The translations under genes and the position numbers were made by a program. This document shows, in pieces, positions 51,723 to 60,009 of a stretch of DNA of 64,000 nt. The notes under the pieces were generated by a model. The model ran no database searches. It was given only the letters and a program-made list of their open reading frames with translations, and was not told where the DNA came from. The stretch comes from Lentzea sp. NEAU-D7. Its GTDB lineage: Bacteria; Actinomycetota; Actinomycetes; Mycobacteriales; Pseudonocardiaceae. Position 1 is the stretch's first letter; each line of letters begins with the position of its first letter. The stretch is from NCBI RefSeq assembly GCF_026242055.1, contig NZ_JAPJDL010000003.1:1-64000 (forward strand), in the 5' to 3' direction.

Positions 51723-52388
51723 TCACTTGGTGGTGTTCGGCGTGGTCTTCTTCGCCGCGGTGGTCGTGCTCGTGGTGCGGGTCGTCGTCGCCGGCTTGCG
51801 CGGCGCCGTGCGGTTCGCGGTCTTGCGGGCGGTGCTGCGCACCTCGTGCGCGGCCTCGCCACCGACCTCGACGATCTCCTCGGCCAGCTTCTCGGCGGCG
51901 TCCTCGACCTCGTGGGCGACCTTCTCGCCGACCGAGCGGGTCCGGCGGGTCACCTTGCCGAGGACGTCGTCCGCGAGCACGCGGGCGTCGGCGGCAGCGG
52001 ACTCGGCGCGCTTCTGCGCGGCCTCGACGGCGTGCTCGACCTGCTCCACGGCCTGCTTGACCTGCGGCTGGGCCTTGATCTGCTCCAGCGTCTGCTCGCC
52101 CTGGTCGGCGAGGTAGGTGTACAGGTTCACCGCGGAGGCGGTGTACGCGTCGACGAGCTTCTTGAGCTCGGCCGGCTGCAGCTTGTCGCGCAGGTCGTTC
52201 AGCTCGGTCGGGAGGTCCTTGGCCTGGGTGCGGGCCTCTTCGGCACGCTCCTTGGCCTTCGCGAGGGCCTCGACGACCGCCTTGGCGGCGAGGTCACCGG
52301 CACCGAGCGCGGCGAGCAGCGCCTGGCGTGCGGCGTGGGCGCCCTGCTCGGCGGCCTTGCGAACGTCGTCCTGGGTGAGCTTCGGCAT
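51723..52388 (-). CDS. Heparin-binding haemagglutinin-like protein
   Basis: This 221-residue protein resembles mycobacterial HBHA (Rv0475). It has a long N-terminal coiled coil (KAVVEALAKAKERAEEARTQAKDLPTELNDLRDKL...EQVEHAVEAAQKRAESAA) and a Lys/Thr/Pro-rich C-terminal tail (RTAPRKPATTTRTTSTTT then AAKKT). HBHA tails bind heparin in mycobacteria, and the tail here has fewer lysines and many threonines. In soil actinomycetes such proteins may act with lipid or polarity functions. It starts 5 bp after the XRE regulator gene, as in mycobacteria (Rv0474-Rv0475). Confidence 0.85.
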   Translation of the reverse strand: MPKLTQDDVRKAAEQGAHAARQALLAALGAGDLAAKAVVEALAKAKERAEEARTQAKDLPTELNDLRDKLQPAELKKLVDAYTASAVNLYTYLADQGEQTLEQIKAQPQVKQAVEQVEHAVEAAQKRAESAAADARVLADDVLGKVTRRTRSVGEKVAHEVEDAAEKLAEEIVEVGGEAAHEVRSTARKTANRTAPRKPATTTRTTSTTTAAKKTTPNTTK

Positions 52389-52393
52389 GGAGA

Positions 52394-52771
52394 TCAGTCC
52401 TCCTCGTTGGTGGCGGTGTTCTCCCGCCTGAAAGATTCGTAGACGTCGAGCAGCACCTGCTTCTGCCGCTCGGTCAGATCGGTCGCGGCGACGATGGCGT
52501 CCGCCAACGCACCGCCTTCGCGCTGCTGGAGGATCCCGGCCTCGACGTAGAGCACTTCGGCCGAGATGCGCAGGCCCTTGGCGATCTGCTGGAGGATCTC
52601 CGCGCTGGGCTTGCGCAGACCTCGCTCGATCTGGCTGAGGTATGGGTTGGAGACACCCGCCTGCTTCGCCAACTCCCGCAAGGAGATCTTGGCGGTGTTG
52701 CGCTGCTCGCGGATGTACTCACCGATGTTGCGGCCGAGGTCCGCGACTGCTTTGTCGATGGACTTGTCCAC
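52394..52771 (-). CDS. XRE-family regulator (Rv0474-like)
   Basis: This 125-residue regulator has a classic HTH_3 domain (IGEYIREQRNTAKISLRELAKQAGVSNPYLSQIERGLRKPSAEILQQIAKGLRISAEVLYVEAG) and a C-terminal acidic helix with DLTERQKQVLLDVYESFRR. The GTG at 52771 follows GGGAG at 8 nt; longer in-frame reading from a TTG at 52801 is less likely. A pair of inverted repeats lies 50-80 bp upstream, probably its operator. The mycobacterial homologue is reported to affect its own and neighbour transcription. It probably controls the HBHA-like gene. Confidence 0.9.
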   Translation of the reverse strand: MDKSIDKAVADLGRNIGEYIREQRNTAKISLRELAKQAGVSNPYLSQIERGLRKPSAEILQQIAKGLRISAEVLYVEAGILQQREGGALADAIVAATDLTERQKQVLLDVYESFRRENTATNEED

Positions 52772-52821
52772 TGTTCCCGCTCCCGTTCCTCGTGCCACCA
52801 ACCACGTTAGCGCTGAGTGCT

Positions 52822-52852
52822 AGCAGTTGCAAGCACCCTGCTAGCAACTGCT
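52822..52852. promoter_or_regulatory. Inverted repeat in XRE/methyltransferase gap
   Basis: AGCAGTTGC and GCAACTGCT form 9-bp arms with a 13-nt spacer; the longer repeats TGCTAGCAG and TGCTAGCAA run in the same direction inside. The site is 51-81 bp from the XRE start and 38-68 bp from the methyltransferase ATG, so one operator could serve both genes. Confidence 0.65.
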
Positions 52853-52889
52853 GCGTGTGCTCCGCCACAGGGATACCGTGGGAGGCGAC

Positions 52890-53957
52890 ATGGACGACGC
52901 CGGGGCCTTGCGCACCGAGCTGGCGAACCACCTGCTCGGCGATGGCGTGCTGCGCGATCCCAAGTGGCACAAGGCTTTTCAGACCGTCCCGCGGCACGAG
53001 TTCCTGCCGCGCTTCTACCGCCAGCTGCACAGCGGCGACTGGGAGCAGCTCACCGCCGGCGACCCCCGCTGGCTGGAGTTCGTCTACGCCGACCGGGTGT
53101 GGGTTACCCAGTTCGACGGCGACGACACGGTGACCGGCGGCACACCGACCTGCTCGTCCAGCATGCCCACGATCATGGTGATCATGCTGGAGGCGCTGGA
53201 CGTCCACACCGGACACTCGGTGCTCGAGGTGGGCACGGGCACGGGGTACAACGCGGCTCTGCTGTGCCACGCCGTGGGTTCGGGCAACGTGACCACGATC
53301 GACGTCGACCCGAACATCTCACGGCGAGCACGCGAACGCCTGCACGCCAACGGTTTCTTCCCCACCTGCGTGACGGGCGACGGCGCGCTCGGCCACCCGG
53401 CCCGCGCACCGTACGACCGCCTGCTGGCCACCTGCTCCGTCGCGACGATCCCGCTGCCCTGGCTGGAGCAGACGAAACCGGGCGGCCTGGTGGTCACCAC
53501 GCTGCACCGCCCGATCGGCGCGGGTCTCGTCCGCATCGTCTCCCACGGCGACGGCACCGGCGAGGGACGCGTGCTGACCGAGGACGGGCGTTTCATGCCG
53601 TTGCGCGCGCACGCCCGGCCACCGGCGCCAGCCGGAGCGGGTGCCTTCGACCGCCGCGCCACCACGCTGCCGTTCACCACCGTGCTCGACCCGGCCAGTC
53701 CGTTCGAGTTCTTCGCGGGCATCTCGCTGCGGGACGTCGTCGCGGGGCCCAACTGGTTGGCCCATTCGGACGGATCCTGGGTGCACCACCACGGTTCCCG
53801 CGTCGACCAGGGCGGCCCGCGCCGGCTGTGGGACATCGCGGAGGACGCGCTCGTCGCCTGGCACGACCTGGGAAAACCCCGGCGCGACCAGTTCGGGATC
53901 ACGATCGGGCCCGACGGCCAGCACCTCACGCTGGGCGATCTGCGGTGGCATCTGTGA
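52890..53957 (+). CDS. PCMT-like SAM-dependent methyltransferase
   Basis: This 355-residue protein has a protein-L-isoaspartate methyltransferase-like core: TPTCSSSMPTIMVIMLEALDVHTGHSVLEVGTGTGYNAALL with motif I, then TTIDVDPNISRRARERL. A C-terminal region of about 130 residues (DPASPFEFFAGISLRDVVAGPNW...DQFGITIGPDGQHLTLGDL) is extra. Related actinomycete proteins modify ribosomal peptides (FxLD and ATP-grasp peptide systems), but no peptide or ATP-grasp gene is seen. GGGAGG is 4 nt before the ATG. It is followed by a NACHT gene 48 bp away. Confidence 0.82.
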   Translation: MDDAGALRTELANHLLGDGVLRDPKWHKAFQTVPRHEFLPRFYRQLHSGDWEQLTAGDPRWLEFVYADRVWVTQFDGDDTVTGGTPTCSSSMPTIMVIMLEALDVHTGHSVLEVGTGTGYNAALLCHAVGSGNVTTIDVDPNISRRARERLHANGFFPTCVTGDGALGHPARAPYDRLLATCSVATIPLPWLEQTKPGGLVVTTLHRPIGAGLVRIVSHGDGTGEGRVLTEDGRFMPLRAHARPPAPAGAGAFDRRATTLPFTTVLDPASPFEFFAGISLRDVVAGPNWLAHSDGSWVHHHGSRVDQGGPRRLWDIAEDALVAWHDLGKPRRDQFGITIGPDGQHLTLGDLRWHL

Positions 53958-54005
53958 TCAACAACCAAACGTCACGACACGGGTCACTGAATCGACCCCG
54001 GGTGG

Positions 54006-56057
54006 ATGCGGTGCGTCATGATGCGACGCATGTCCAGATTCCGTCAGCAGGCGTTGCTGACCGGTTGCGTGCTGACCGCGGTCCTCACCGCTGCCGGGCT
54101 GTTCGTGACCGACCACGGCATCAACGCGCACCTGTGGCTGATCGTGCTCGCGCTGGCGTTCCTGGGCTTGCTGGCGCTGCTCGATCCGTGGGTCCGCCGC
54201 CGGCACAACGCCGCGCTGAGCACCGACGAGCACCTCGACGCGGCGTGCCGCGCGCTCGCCGTCGGCCTGCAGGCGCAGTGGAACGAGGAGGTCCGTTCCC
54301 GCGGCCTCACCGACCCCGACCTGCTCGACCTGCACTGGATCGCACCTGAGCAGGACCTGAGCGCCGAGCCGGACGCGCCGCCCGGACGCAGCGACGCGGT
54401 GGTGGGCGCGTTCGAACGGCAGATCAACCGGCGCATGGTGGTCATCGGCGAGGCCGGCACCGGCAAGTCGACGGTCGCGATGCTGCTGACGTGCGGGCTG
54501 CTGGACCGCTACGACGGCGGCAGGGTGCCGGTGCTGCTGCCCCTGTCGACCTGGAACCCGGCGGTCGAGGACATCCGCACGTGGCTCACGCGCAGGCTGT
54601 ACGAGGACCACCCGGCGCTGCGCAACACCGAGCTGTACGGCAGTTACGCCGCTGACCTGCTGATCGAGCAGCACCGGATCCTGCCCGTGCTCGACGGTCT
54701 CGACGACGTCCCCGCGCACCAGCGCGCGGACGCTCTCGCGCGGATCGCCAAGGCGTTCCCCGCCAAGCGCCCGCTGGTGCTGACCTGCCGCACGGACGAG
54801 TTCGCGCAAGCCGTCCACCTCGCGGGCCCGCTGCCCGGCGCGGACGTCGTCGAACTGGCCCCGCTCGACCTGGACGAGGTCGCCGCCTACCTGCGGGCGA
54901 GCGCCGACAGCTGGGGCGCCGCGCGCTGGGAGCCGGTGTTCATCCAGCTGCGCGAGGAACCGGACGGCAGGCTCGCGGACGCGTTGTCGACGCCGCTCAC
55001 GATGTGGCTGGCCAGCATGGTCTACGCGGACAGCGAGGCGGAGCCGACCGAACTGCTCGACCGCGGCCGTTTCCCGGACGCGCGGGCGATCTCCGACCAC
55101 CTCTGCGACGAACTGGTGTCGCGGGCGTTCGGCAACAGGGCGTTCGCGCACCACGCCAGGGCCTCGCAGGTCTGGCCGCGGGACAGGGCGCGCAAGTGGC
55201 TCGAGTTCCTCGCCCACGAGATGCGCGACCGCGGCATCCGCGAACTGGCCTGGTGGGAGCTGCGCCGGTCGGTCGGCAACACGTGGCTCGCCGTGCTCGG
55301 CGCGCTGGTGCTGGGCGCGATCGGCGGGTTCGGCGTCGGCTGGCTGATGGCGTACTCGATCACGCCGTCGCTCGCCCCGATCACCGGTCTGGTCGCGGGC
55401 ATCGGTGTCGGCGCCGCCGCGCTGACCGCGTCGCACGAACGCAAAGCCAAGCCGCGCCTCGGGATCTGGCGCAGCCTGCTGCTCGTTCCGGGTGTCCTCG
55501 GGCTCGCCGCCGGACTCGTCTTCGGTGCCCTGTACGGACTTTCCGCCGGACTCGTGGTCGGGCTCGGGCTCGCCGTCGCGATCGCGCTGCGGTTCGCGCT
55601 GTCGAGCGCCGCCGAGCTGTCGCAGGCCTCCAGTCCTCAGTGGACGATGGCCCGCGACCGGATCGCCGTCTGGACCGGTTCCCTCGTGCTGGCCGTGGTG
55701 TTCGGATCGGCGGCGGCACTGGTCTTCGGCCCGACCCAGACCGGCATGGTCGGACTGGGGCTCGCGTCCGGGCTGATGCTCGGGTTCGCACTGGCCGTGC
55801 TGCACCTGCGCTGGTGGTGGTTCACCGTCGCCCGGATCTGGCTGGCACTGCGCGGAAAGCTGCCCTGGGAGCTGATGGTCTTCCTGGAGGACGCGCGCAA
55901 GCTCGGCGTGCTCTGCCGGGCGGGAGCCTGCTACCAGTTCCGGCACGGACTGGTGCAGGACCGCCTGGCAGAGCACGAGATGACGTCCAGGACTACTCGG
56001 TCCGCAGGCCCAGTGCTCCGGTCGCCCTTCTCAGCGAAGGCAACGTCAGAGCAGTGA
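54006..56057 (+). CDS. Transmembrane NACHT-type STAND NTPase
   Basis: This 683-residue protein has two N-terminal transmembrane helices (about 15-33 and 43-60), a NACHT NTPase domain with Walker A GEAGTGKST (148-156) and Walker B LPVLDGLDDVP (226-236). A predicted helical arm follows, then at least six more hydrophobic helices (about 435-615). The end (LCRAGACYQFRHGLVQDRLAE) is a motif I have seen in many actinomycete NACHT proteins. Bacterial NACHT proteins can act in phage defence or signalling. Start may be ATG 54006, 54018, 54021 or 54030. The 3' end overlaps the convergent permease by 65 bp. Function is not known. Confidence 0.83.
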   Translation: MRCVMMRRMSRFRQQALLTGCVLTAVLTAAGLFVTDHGINAHLWLIVLALAFLGLLALLDPWVRRRHNAALSTDEHLDAACRALAVGLQAQWNEEVRSRGLTDPDLLDLHWIAPEQDLSAEPDAPPGRSDAVVGAFERQINRRMVVIGEAGTGKSTVAMLLTCGLLDRYDGGRVPVLLPLSTWNPAVEDIRTWLTRRLYEDHPALRNTELYGSYAADLLIEQHRILPVLDGLDDVPAHQRADALARIAKAFPAKRPLVLTCRTDEFAQAVHLAGPLPGADVVELAPLDLDEVAAYLRASADSWGAARWEPVFIQLREEPDGRLADALSTPLTMWLASMVYADSEAEPTELLDRGRFPDARAISDHLCDELVSRAFGNRAFAHHARASQVWPRDRARKWLEFLAHEMRDRGIRELAWWELRRSVGNTWLAVLGALVLGAIGGFGVGWLMAYSITPSLAPITGLVAGIGVGAAALTASHERKAKPRLGIWRSLLLVPGVLGLAAGLVFGALYGLSAGLVVGLGLAVAIALRFALSSAAELSQASSPQWTMARDRIAVWTGSLVLAVVFGSAAALVFGPTQTGMVGLGLASGLMLGFALAVLHLRWWWFTVARIWLALRGKLPWELMVFLEDARKLGVLCRAGACYQFRHGLVQDRLAEHEMTSRTTRSAGPVLRSPFSAKATSEQ

Positions 56058-58230
56058 CCAGCACGACCATCCCCACCGAGATGCCGGTGACGAAGCCGAT
56101 TCCCGCCCAGTCGTAGTGGACCTCGGCGTCGAACGACCTCGTGACCAGCACTCCGAGCAGGACGCCGGTGCCCACCGACACCACCGTGGAGATCACCAGC
56201 GGGATCGCGTTCTGCCACACCAGTGACCGGGCCAGCGTGCCGCGCGGCACCCCGCTGGCCGCCATCACCGCGAGCGGACGGCGACGTTCCCGCACCTGCT
56301 CCAGCCCCACGACCAGCAGTGACGCTCCCGCGAGCAGCAACGTGAGCAGCGCGGCCCCGTAGAGCGCCCTGCGCACCGCCAGGAACACCTGCTCGACCTC
56401 GGACGAGTTGTCCTGACCGAAGAAGACGGTGTAGACCCGCCACGAGTAGGGCGCGAGGGCGTTGCGCACGTGCTCCGCGACGTCCGGCCGCGTCATGTCC
56501 ATCTCGGCCTGGATCTCGGCGTGCGCGCGGGTCAGGTCGAGGTTCCCGGCCGCGGCCGGGGTGACGAAGATCCCGAGGCGGGTACCGGTCCTGCGCTCCA
56601 GCGGCGGCACCGTCCAGGTGTCGCCGGTCTGCTCGAACCGGAGAACGTCACCGGCCTCGGGATCGCGGAAACCGTGGCCGGTCGGCACGAGGTAGGCCTT
56701 GCCGTCCGTGCAGTCCGCGAGGTCCACCACCGTCTTGAGCGCGGCGCACGTTCCGACCGCGATGGTGGTGTTGTCGTTGTCGGGCGTCGCTGCCCAAACG
56801 CGCTGGAGGCTGTGCACTGCGACCACACCCGGTGTCCTGGCCAGCACGTCCGGCAGGTCCGGAAGCGGGGTGGTCTCGTTCACCGAGACGCTGAGGGAGT
56901 TCCTGTTCACCGCCCGCGCGTCCTCGGCCTTCACGTCGTTCTCGACGCCCGCGAGGATCACCTGCAGCGTCACGGTGCCCGCGAGCACGACCGCCACCCC
57001 GCCGACGACCCGTGCCGCCGTGCCCGCGTCGAGCTGCAACCGGCGCACGGCCAGCTGCAACGCGGGCGTGACGCCGCTCAGCCGGTGAACGGCCCGTTCG
57101 ACCAGCCACGGCAGCAACGCCGGGACGGCGAACATCAGCAGGACGACACCGGCGATGATCGGCCACTCCTCCGGCTTCGCCTGCCCGCCGAACTTGCCGA
57201 ACTGGCTCGCCAGCAGCGCCGCGCCGGCGAGCGCGGGCACGATCCGCCACCATAGCCTGCGCCGCACCGGCTTCTGCTCGCGGACCACGCCGAGCGGCTC
57301 GACGATCGTGCGGCGCATGGCGAACACCGAGGTCAGCACGGCCAGGACCGGCACGGAGACCACCACGACGAGCGTCAGCGGCAACGTCGGCGTGAGGTCG
57401 CTCGGGAACACCGCCACCTCGGGCAACGGGATGTCGTCGGCGAGCGGCCTGAGCGCGAACAGCAGCCCGAACCCGACGACGAGCCCCACCACCGCACCGG
57501 CCAGGGCTTCACCGGACGCGATCAGCCGCACCCGTGTCGCGCCCGCCCCGACCAGTCGCAACGCCGCCAGCCGGCGATCGCGCTGAGCGGCGGCCAGCCT
57601 GGTCGCGACGCTCACGAACACCAGCACCGGGAACAGCAGCACGACCGCGCCGACGATGCTGAGCATCAGCAGGATCGTCGGCAGCCCACCGCCGGGGTAC
57701 CCGTGGCCGAACGCGTAGACCTGGTTGCCGTCGTTCGGCTGGATCTTCGAGTCCCCCGCGAGGAACCTGAGGTCCTGCGGCCCGTCCATGCCCTCCGGCG
57801 CGAACGTGCCGATGACCTCCTGCGGGAACCTCGGCCGCAGCAGTTCGCCCTCGGGGCTCGCCAGCAGGTCCGCGAGCCTCGGCGACACGATGATCTCGTT
57901 GTCTCCCGGCAGGCGCTCGACGCCGGGCGGCTTGGGCGCGTCCGCCACCACGGCGCGCACGTATGCGCCGCTGACGAAGTAGCTCCGGTAGGCGACCGAC
58001 CCGTTCTCCAGCAGCAGCGGCGCCGCCCCGGTGCCTTCCTCCACGAGGTTGCGGGCGTCTCCCCGCTGGTCGCGGTTGCCGAACGCGGTCGGGATGGACG
58101 CGGCGAGCAGCAGCACCGCCACGCACATCCCGATGCCGGCGCCTTGGAGCAGGAGCCTCACCCAGGACTTCCGGCTGCCCCCGACAGCCAGCCGGACGCC
58201 CAGGGCGAGGTCGCTGAGGACGCGGTTCAC
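55993..58230 (-). CDS. FtsX-like ABC transporter permease
   Basis: This 745-residue permease has two FtsX-type blocks, each with several transmembrane helices (an N-terminal helix at about 28-48, groups near 200-300 and 320-390, and another at 620-740), and large extracytoplasmic loops. KARQEQ-type coupling helices include AVMAASGVPRGTLARSLVWQNA. This MacB/LolC-like shape suits export or lipid/peptide extraction. The GTG start overlaps the ATPase stop (GTGA). Its 5' partners are the ATPase and PadR, so all three form one operon. Substrate is unknown. The 3' end overlaps the NACHT gene. Confidence 0.9.
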   Translation of the reverse strand: MNRVLSDLALGVRLAVGGSRKSWVRLLLQGAGIGMCVAVLLLAASIPTAFGNRDQRGDARNLVEEGTGAAPLLLENGSVAYRSYFVSGAYVRAVVADAPKPPGVERLPGDNEIIVSPRLADLLASPEGELLRPRFPQEVIGTFAPEGMDGPQDLRFLAGDSKIQPNDGNQVYAFGHGYPGGGLPTILLMLSIVGAVVLLFPVLVFVSVATRLAAAQRDRRLAALRLVGAGATRVRLIASGEALAGAVVGLVVGFGLLFALRPLADDIPLPEVAVFPSDLTPTLPLTLVVVVSVPVLAVLTSVFAMRRTIVEPLGVVREQKPVRRRLWWRIVPALAGAALLASQFGKFGGQAKPEEWPIIAGVVLLMFAVPALLPWLVERAVHRLSGVTPALQLAVRRLQLDAGTAARVVGGVAVVLAGTVTLQVILAGVENDVKAEDARAVNRNSLSVSVNETTPLPDLPDVLARTPGVVAVHSLQRVWAATPDNDNTTIAVGTCAALKTVVDLADCTDGKAYLVPTGHGFRDPEAGDVLRFEQTGDTWTVPPLERRTGTRLGIFVTPAAAGNLDLTRAHAEIQAEMDMTRPDVAEHVRNALAPYSWRVYTVFFGQDNSSEVEQVFLAVRRALYGAALLTLLLAGASLLVVGLEQVRERRRPLAVMAASGVPRGTLARSLVWQNAIPLVISTVVSVGTGVLLGVLVTRSFDAEVHYDWAGIGFVTGISVGMVVLVTALTLPSLRRATGALGLRTE

Positions 58231-58904
58231 CTGACGAACTCCACGTCCCGTGAACGGCCGTCGCGCACCACGACCTCGCGGTCCGAGTACGCGGCGACCC
58301 GCGGCTCGTGCGTGACGAGCACGACGGCCGCGCCGGTCTCCCTGGCCGCGGTCGTGAGCAGGTGCATCACCCGCTCGCCGTTGAGCGAGTCGAGCGCGCC
58401 GGTCGGCTCGTCGGCGAAGACCACCTTCGGCGACGTGACCAGCGCACGGGCCACCGCGACCCGTTGCCCCTGACCACCGGAGGTCTCGCCGGGCCGCTGG
58501 TCCGCGACCGCGTCGACCTCCAGCCGGGCCATCCACTCCTTCGCCGCGCGCTCGGCGTCCCTGCGCTTCACGCCGCTCAGGCGCAGCGGCAGCGCGACGT
58601 TCTCCAGGCAGGTGAGCTCCGGCACGAGCTGGCCGAACTGGAAGACGAACCCGAACTCGGTGCGCCGCAGCTCGCTGCGGTCGCCGTCGTTCATCGCGGT
58701 CAGGTCGCGGCCGCGGTAGGTGACCGTGCCGGAGTCCGGCGGCAGGATGCCCGCGAGGCAGTGCAGCAGGGTCGACTTGCCGGACCCGGACGGGCCCATG
58801 ATCGCGACGACCTCGCCCTCCCGGATCGAGATGCCGGCACCGTCCAGCGCGTTCGTCTTCCCGAACGACTTGCAGAGGCCCTCGGCGGTGAGCAGTGACG
58901 TCAT
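58227..58904 (-). CDS. ABC transporter ATP-binding protein (LolD/MacB type)
   Basis: This 225-residue ATPase has Walker A GPSGSGKSTLL, a Q-loop FVFQFGQLVPELTCLENVALPL, signature SGGQGQRVAVARAL, Walker B VVFADEPTGALDS and switch His in VLVTHEPRVA. The signature lacks the second Gln of LSGGQQQR, reading TSGGQGQR, a normal variant. It pairs with the FtsX-like permease downstream (GTGA overlap) and follows PadR (ATGA overlap). All motifs needed for ATP hydrolysis are present. Confidence 0.94.
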   Translation of the reverse strand: MTSLLTAEGLCKSFGKTNALDGAGISIREGEVVAIMGPSGSGKSTLLHCLAGILPPDSGTVTYRGRDLTAMNDGDRSELRRTEFGFVFQFGQLVPELTCLENVALPLRLSGVKRRDAERAAKEWMARLEVDAVADQRPGETSGGQGQRVAVARALVTSPKVVFADEPTGALDSLNGERVMHLLTTAARETGAAVVLVTHEPRVAAYSDREVVVRDGRSRDVEFVR

Positions 58905-59425
58905 CGGGCCACCTCCTCGGCGAGTTTGTCCAGGCGGGCCGCGGTCAGCTCGAGCCACCGCAGGTCCGCTTCGAGGTGGAACAGGGCGAAGTCGCAGATG
59001 AGCTGGTCGGCGAGGTCGCCGTCCGTCTTGCGCCTGGTGAGCTCGCGCATGGCGGTGAGGTGCGCGGAGCGTTGCGCGTCGAGCACCTCGGTCGCGCTGC
59101 GGCCGGACAGCAGGGCGAGCACGACCTTCGCGTAGAGGGTGTTCTGCAGGTACGGCTCGGGCTTCTCCGGCGTGCCGAGCCAGCGCTCCACATCGGTGAC
59201 CCCGGCGTCGGTGATCGCGTACCGCTTGCGCTCCGGACCGTCGCCCGCCTCCACGCCCGCCTCGCTCACGAGGCCGTTCTTCAGCAGTCTCGACAGGGTC
59301 GAGTACACCTGTCCGTAGTGCAACGGGCGGTCGTGCCCGAAACGCTCGTCGTAGGCGCGCTTGAGGTCGTATCCGTGCCTTGGACCGCCTTCTAGCAGGC
59401 CCAACAGTGCGTGTCCGATCGACAT
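58901..59425 (-). CDS. PadR-family transcriptional regulator
   Basis: This 174-residue PadR-s2 type regulator has a winged helix (GHALLGLLEGGPRHGYDLKRAYDERFG...LHYGQVYSTLSRLLKNGLVSEAGVEAGDGPERKRYAITDAG) and a C-terminal dimerisation helix region (VIR4-like, ...LADQLICDFALFHLEADLRWLELTAARLDKLAEE). The ATG at 59425 is 10 nt from a double palindrome, so no ribosome site is visible and leaderless or very short-leader translation is possible. It represses its own operon, including the ABC genes, until a drug-like ligand binds (inference from the family). Confidence 0.93.
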   Translation of the reverse strand: MSIGHALLGLLEGGPRHGYDLKRAYDERFGHDRPLHYGQVYSTLSRLLKNGLVSEAGVEAGDGPERKRYAITDAGVTDVERWLGTPEKPEPYLQNTLYAKVVLALLSGRSATEVLDAQRSAHLTAMRELTRRKTDGDLADQLICDFALFHLEADLRWLELTAARLDKLAEEVAR

Positions 59426-59434
59426 GAGCAGCAC

Positions 59435-59463
59435 TATACACACGATGTATACACCGGGTGTAT
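59435..59463. promoter_or_regulatory. Overlapping palindromic PadR operators
   Basis: TATACA-N5-TGTATA (59435-59451) overlaps ATACACCGGGTGTAT (59449-59463), each perfectly symmetric. They lie 10-38 bp before the PadR ATG and about 50-77 bp before the CGNR gene. Two touching PadR sites would let the dimer bind cooperatively and cover the promoter. Confidence 0.75.
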
Positions 59464-59511
59464 TCCCCGGATGCCCTGACGGGTGACCGCCGTGGCGCCT
59501 ACAGTGGAGGG

Positions 59512-60009
59512 GTGACTGGTCTGACTGTCGGCTGGGATCACGACGTCGAGCTGCTGCTCGACTTCCTGAACACTCGACAAGTACTGGACAGTGAAGCCTC
59601 CTGGCGCGCGTGGGTGACCGAGCGCGGCCTCGGGCGGAGCAGCGAACTCGCGCAGGCGCGCGCCGCTCGTGCGGCGCTGCGGTCGTCCATCGAGGGGTCG
59701 TCAGGCCCTCAGACGGCAGCGGGCGTCGTCCACATCGAGCTCACCGACGGCGTTCCGGTGCTGTCGAGCTCGGACGCGCTCGGCGCGGTGCTCGCCGCGT
59801 CGGCCCGCCTCGCGGTGCTGGGCTCCTGGGAACGCTTCAAGATCTGTCCGGCCGATGATTGCCAGCGTGCGTTCTTCGACCGCTCGCGCAACCGTTCGCG
59901 CACCTGGTGCTCGATGCAGGTGTGCGGGAACCGCGAGAAGGCCCGCACGTTCCGAAAACGAACAAGAGCCCAGAACACGCCTCAGAACAGCACGTTGGCC
60001 ACGGTGTAG
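59512..60009 (+). CDS. CGNR zinc-finger protein
   Basis: This 165-residue protein has an ABATE-like N-terminal domain (DVELLLDFLNTRQVLDSEASWRAWVTERGLGRSSELAQARAARAALR) and a C-terminal CGNR zinc finger (CPADDCQRAFFDRSRNRSRTWCSMQVCGNREKARTF) with the Cys ligands in place. Such proteins are putative stress-linked regulators. TACAGT 6 nt before the GTG suggests a leaderless start. It is divergent from PadR and its 3' end overlaps the DUF445 gene by 28 bp. Confidence 0.9.
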   Translation: MTGLTVGWDHDVELLLDFLNTRQVLDSEASWRAWVTERGLGRSSELAQARAARAALRSSIEGSSGPQTAAGVVHIELTDGVPVLSSSDALGAVLAASARLAVLGSWERFKICPADDCQRAFFDRSRNRSRTWCSMQVCGNREKARTFRKRTRAQNTPQNSTLATV

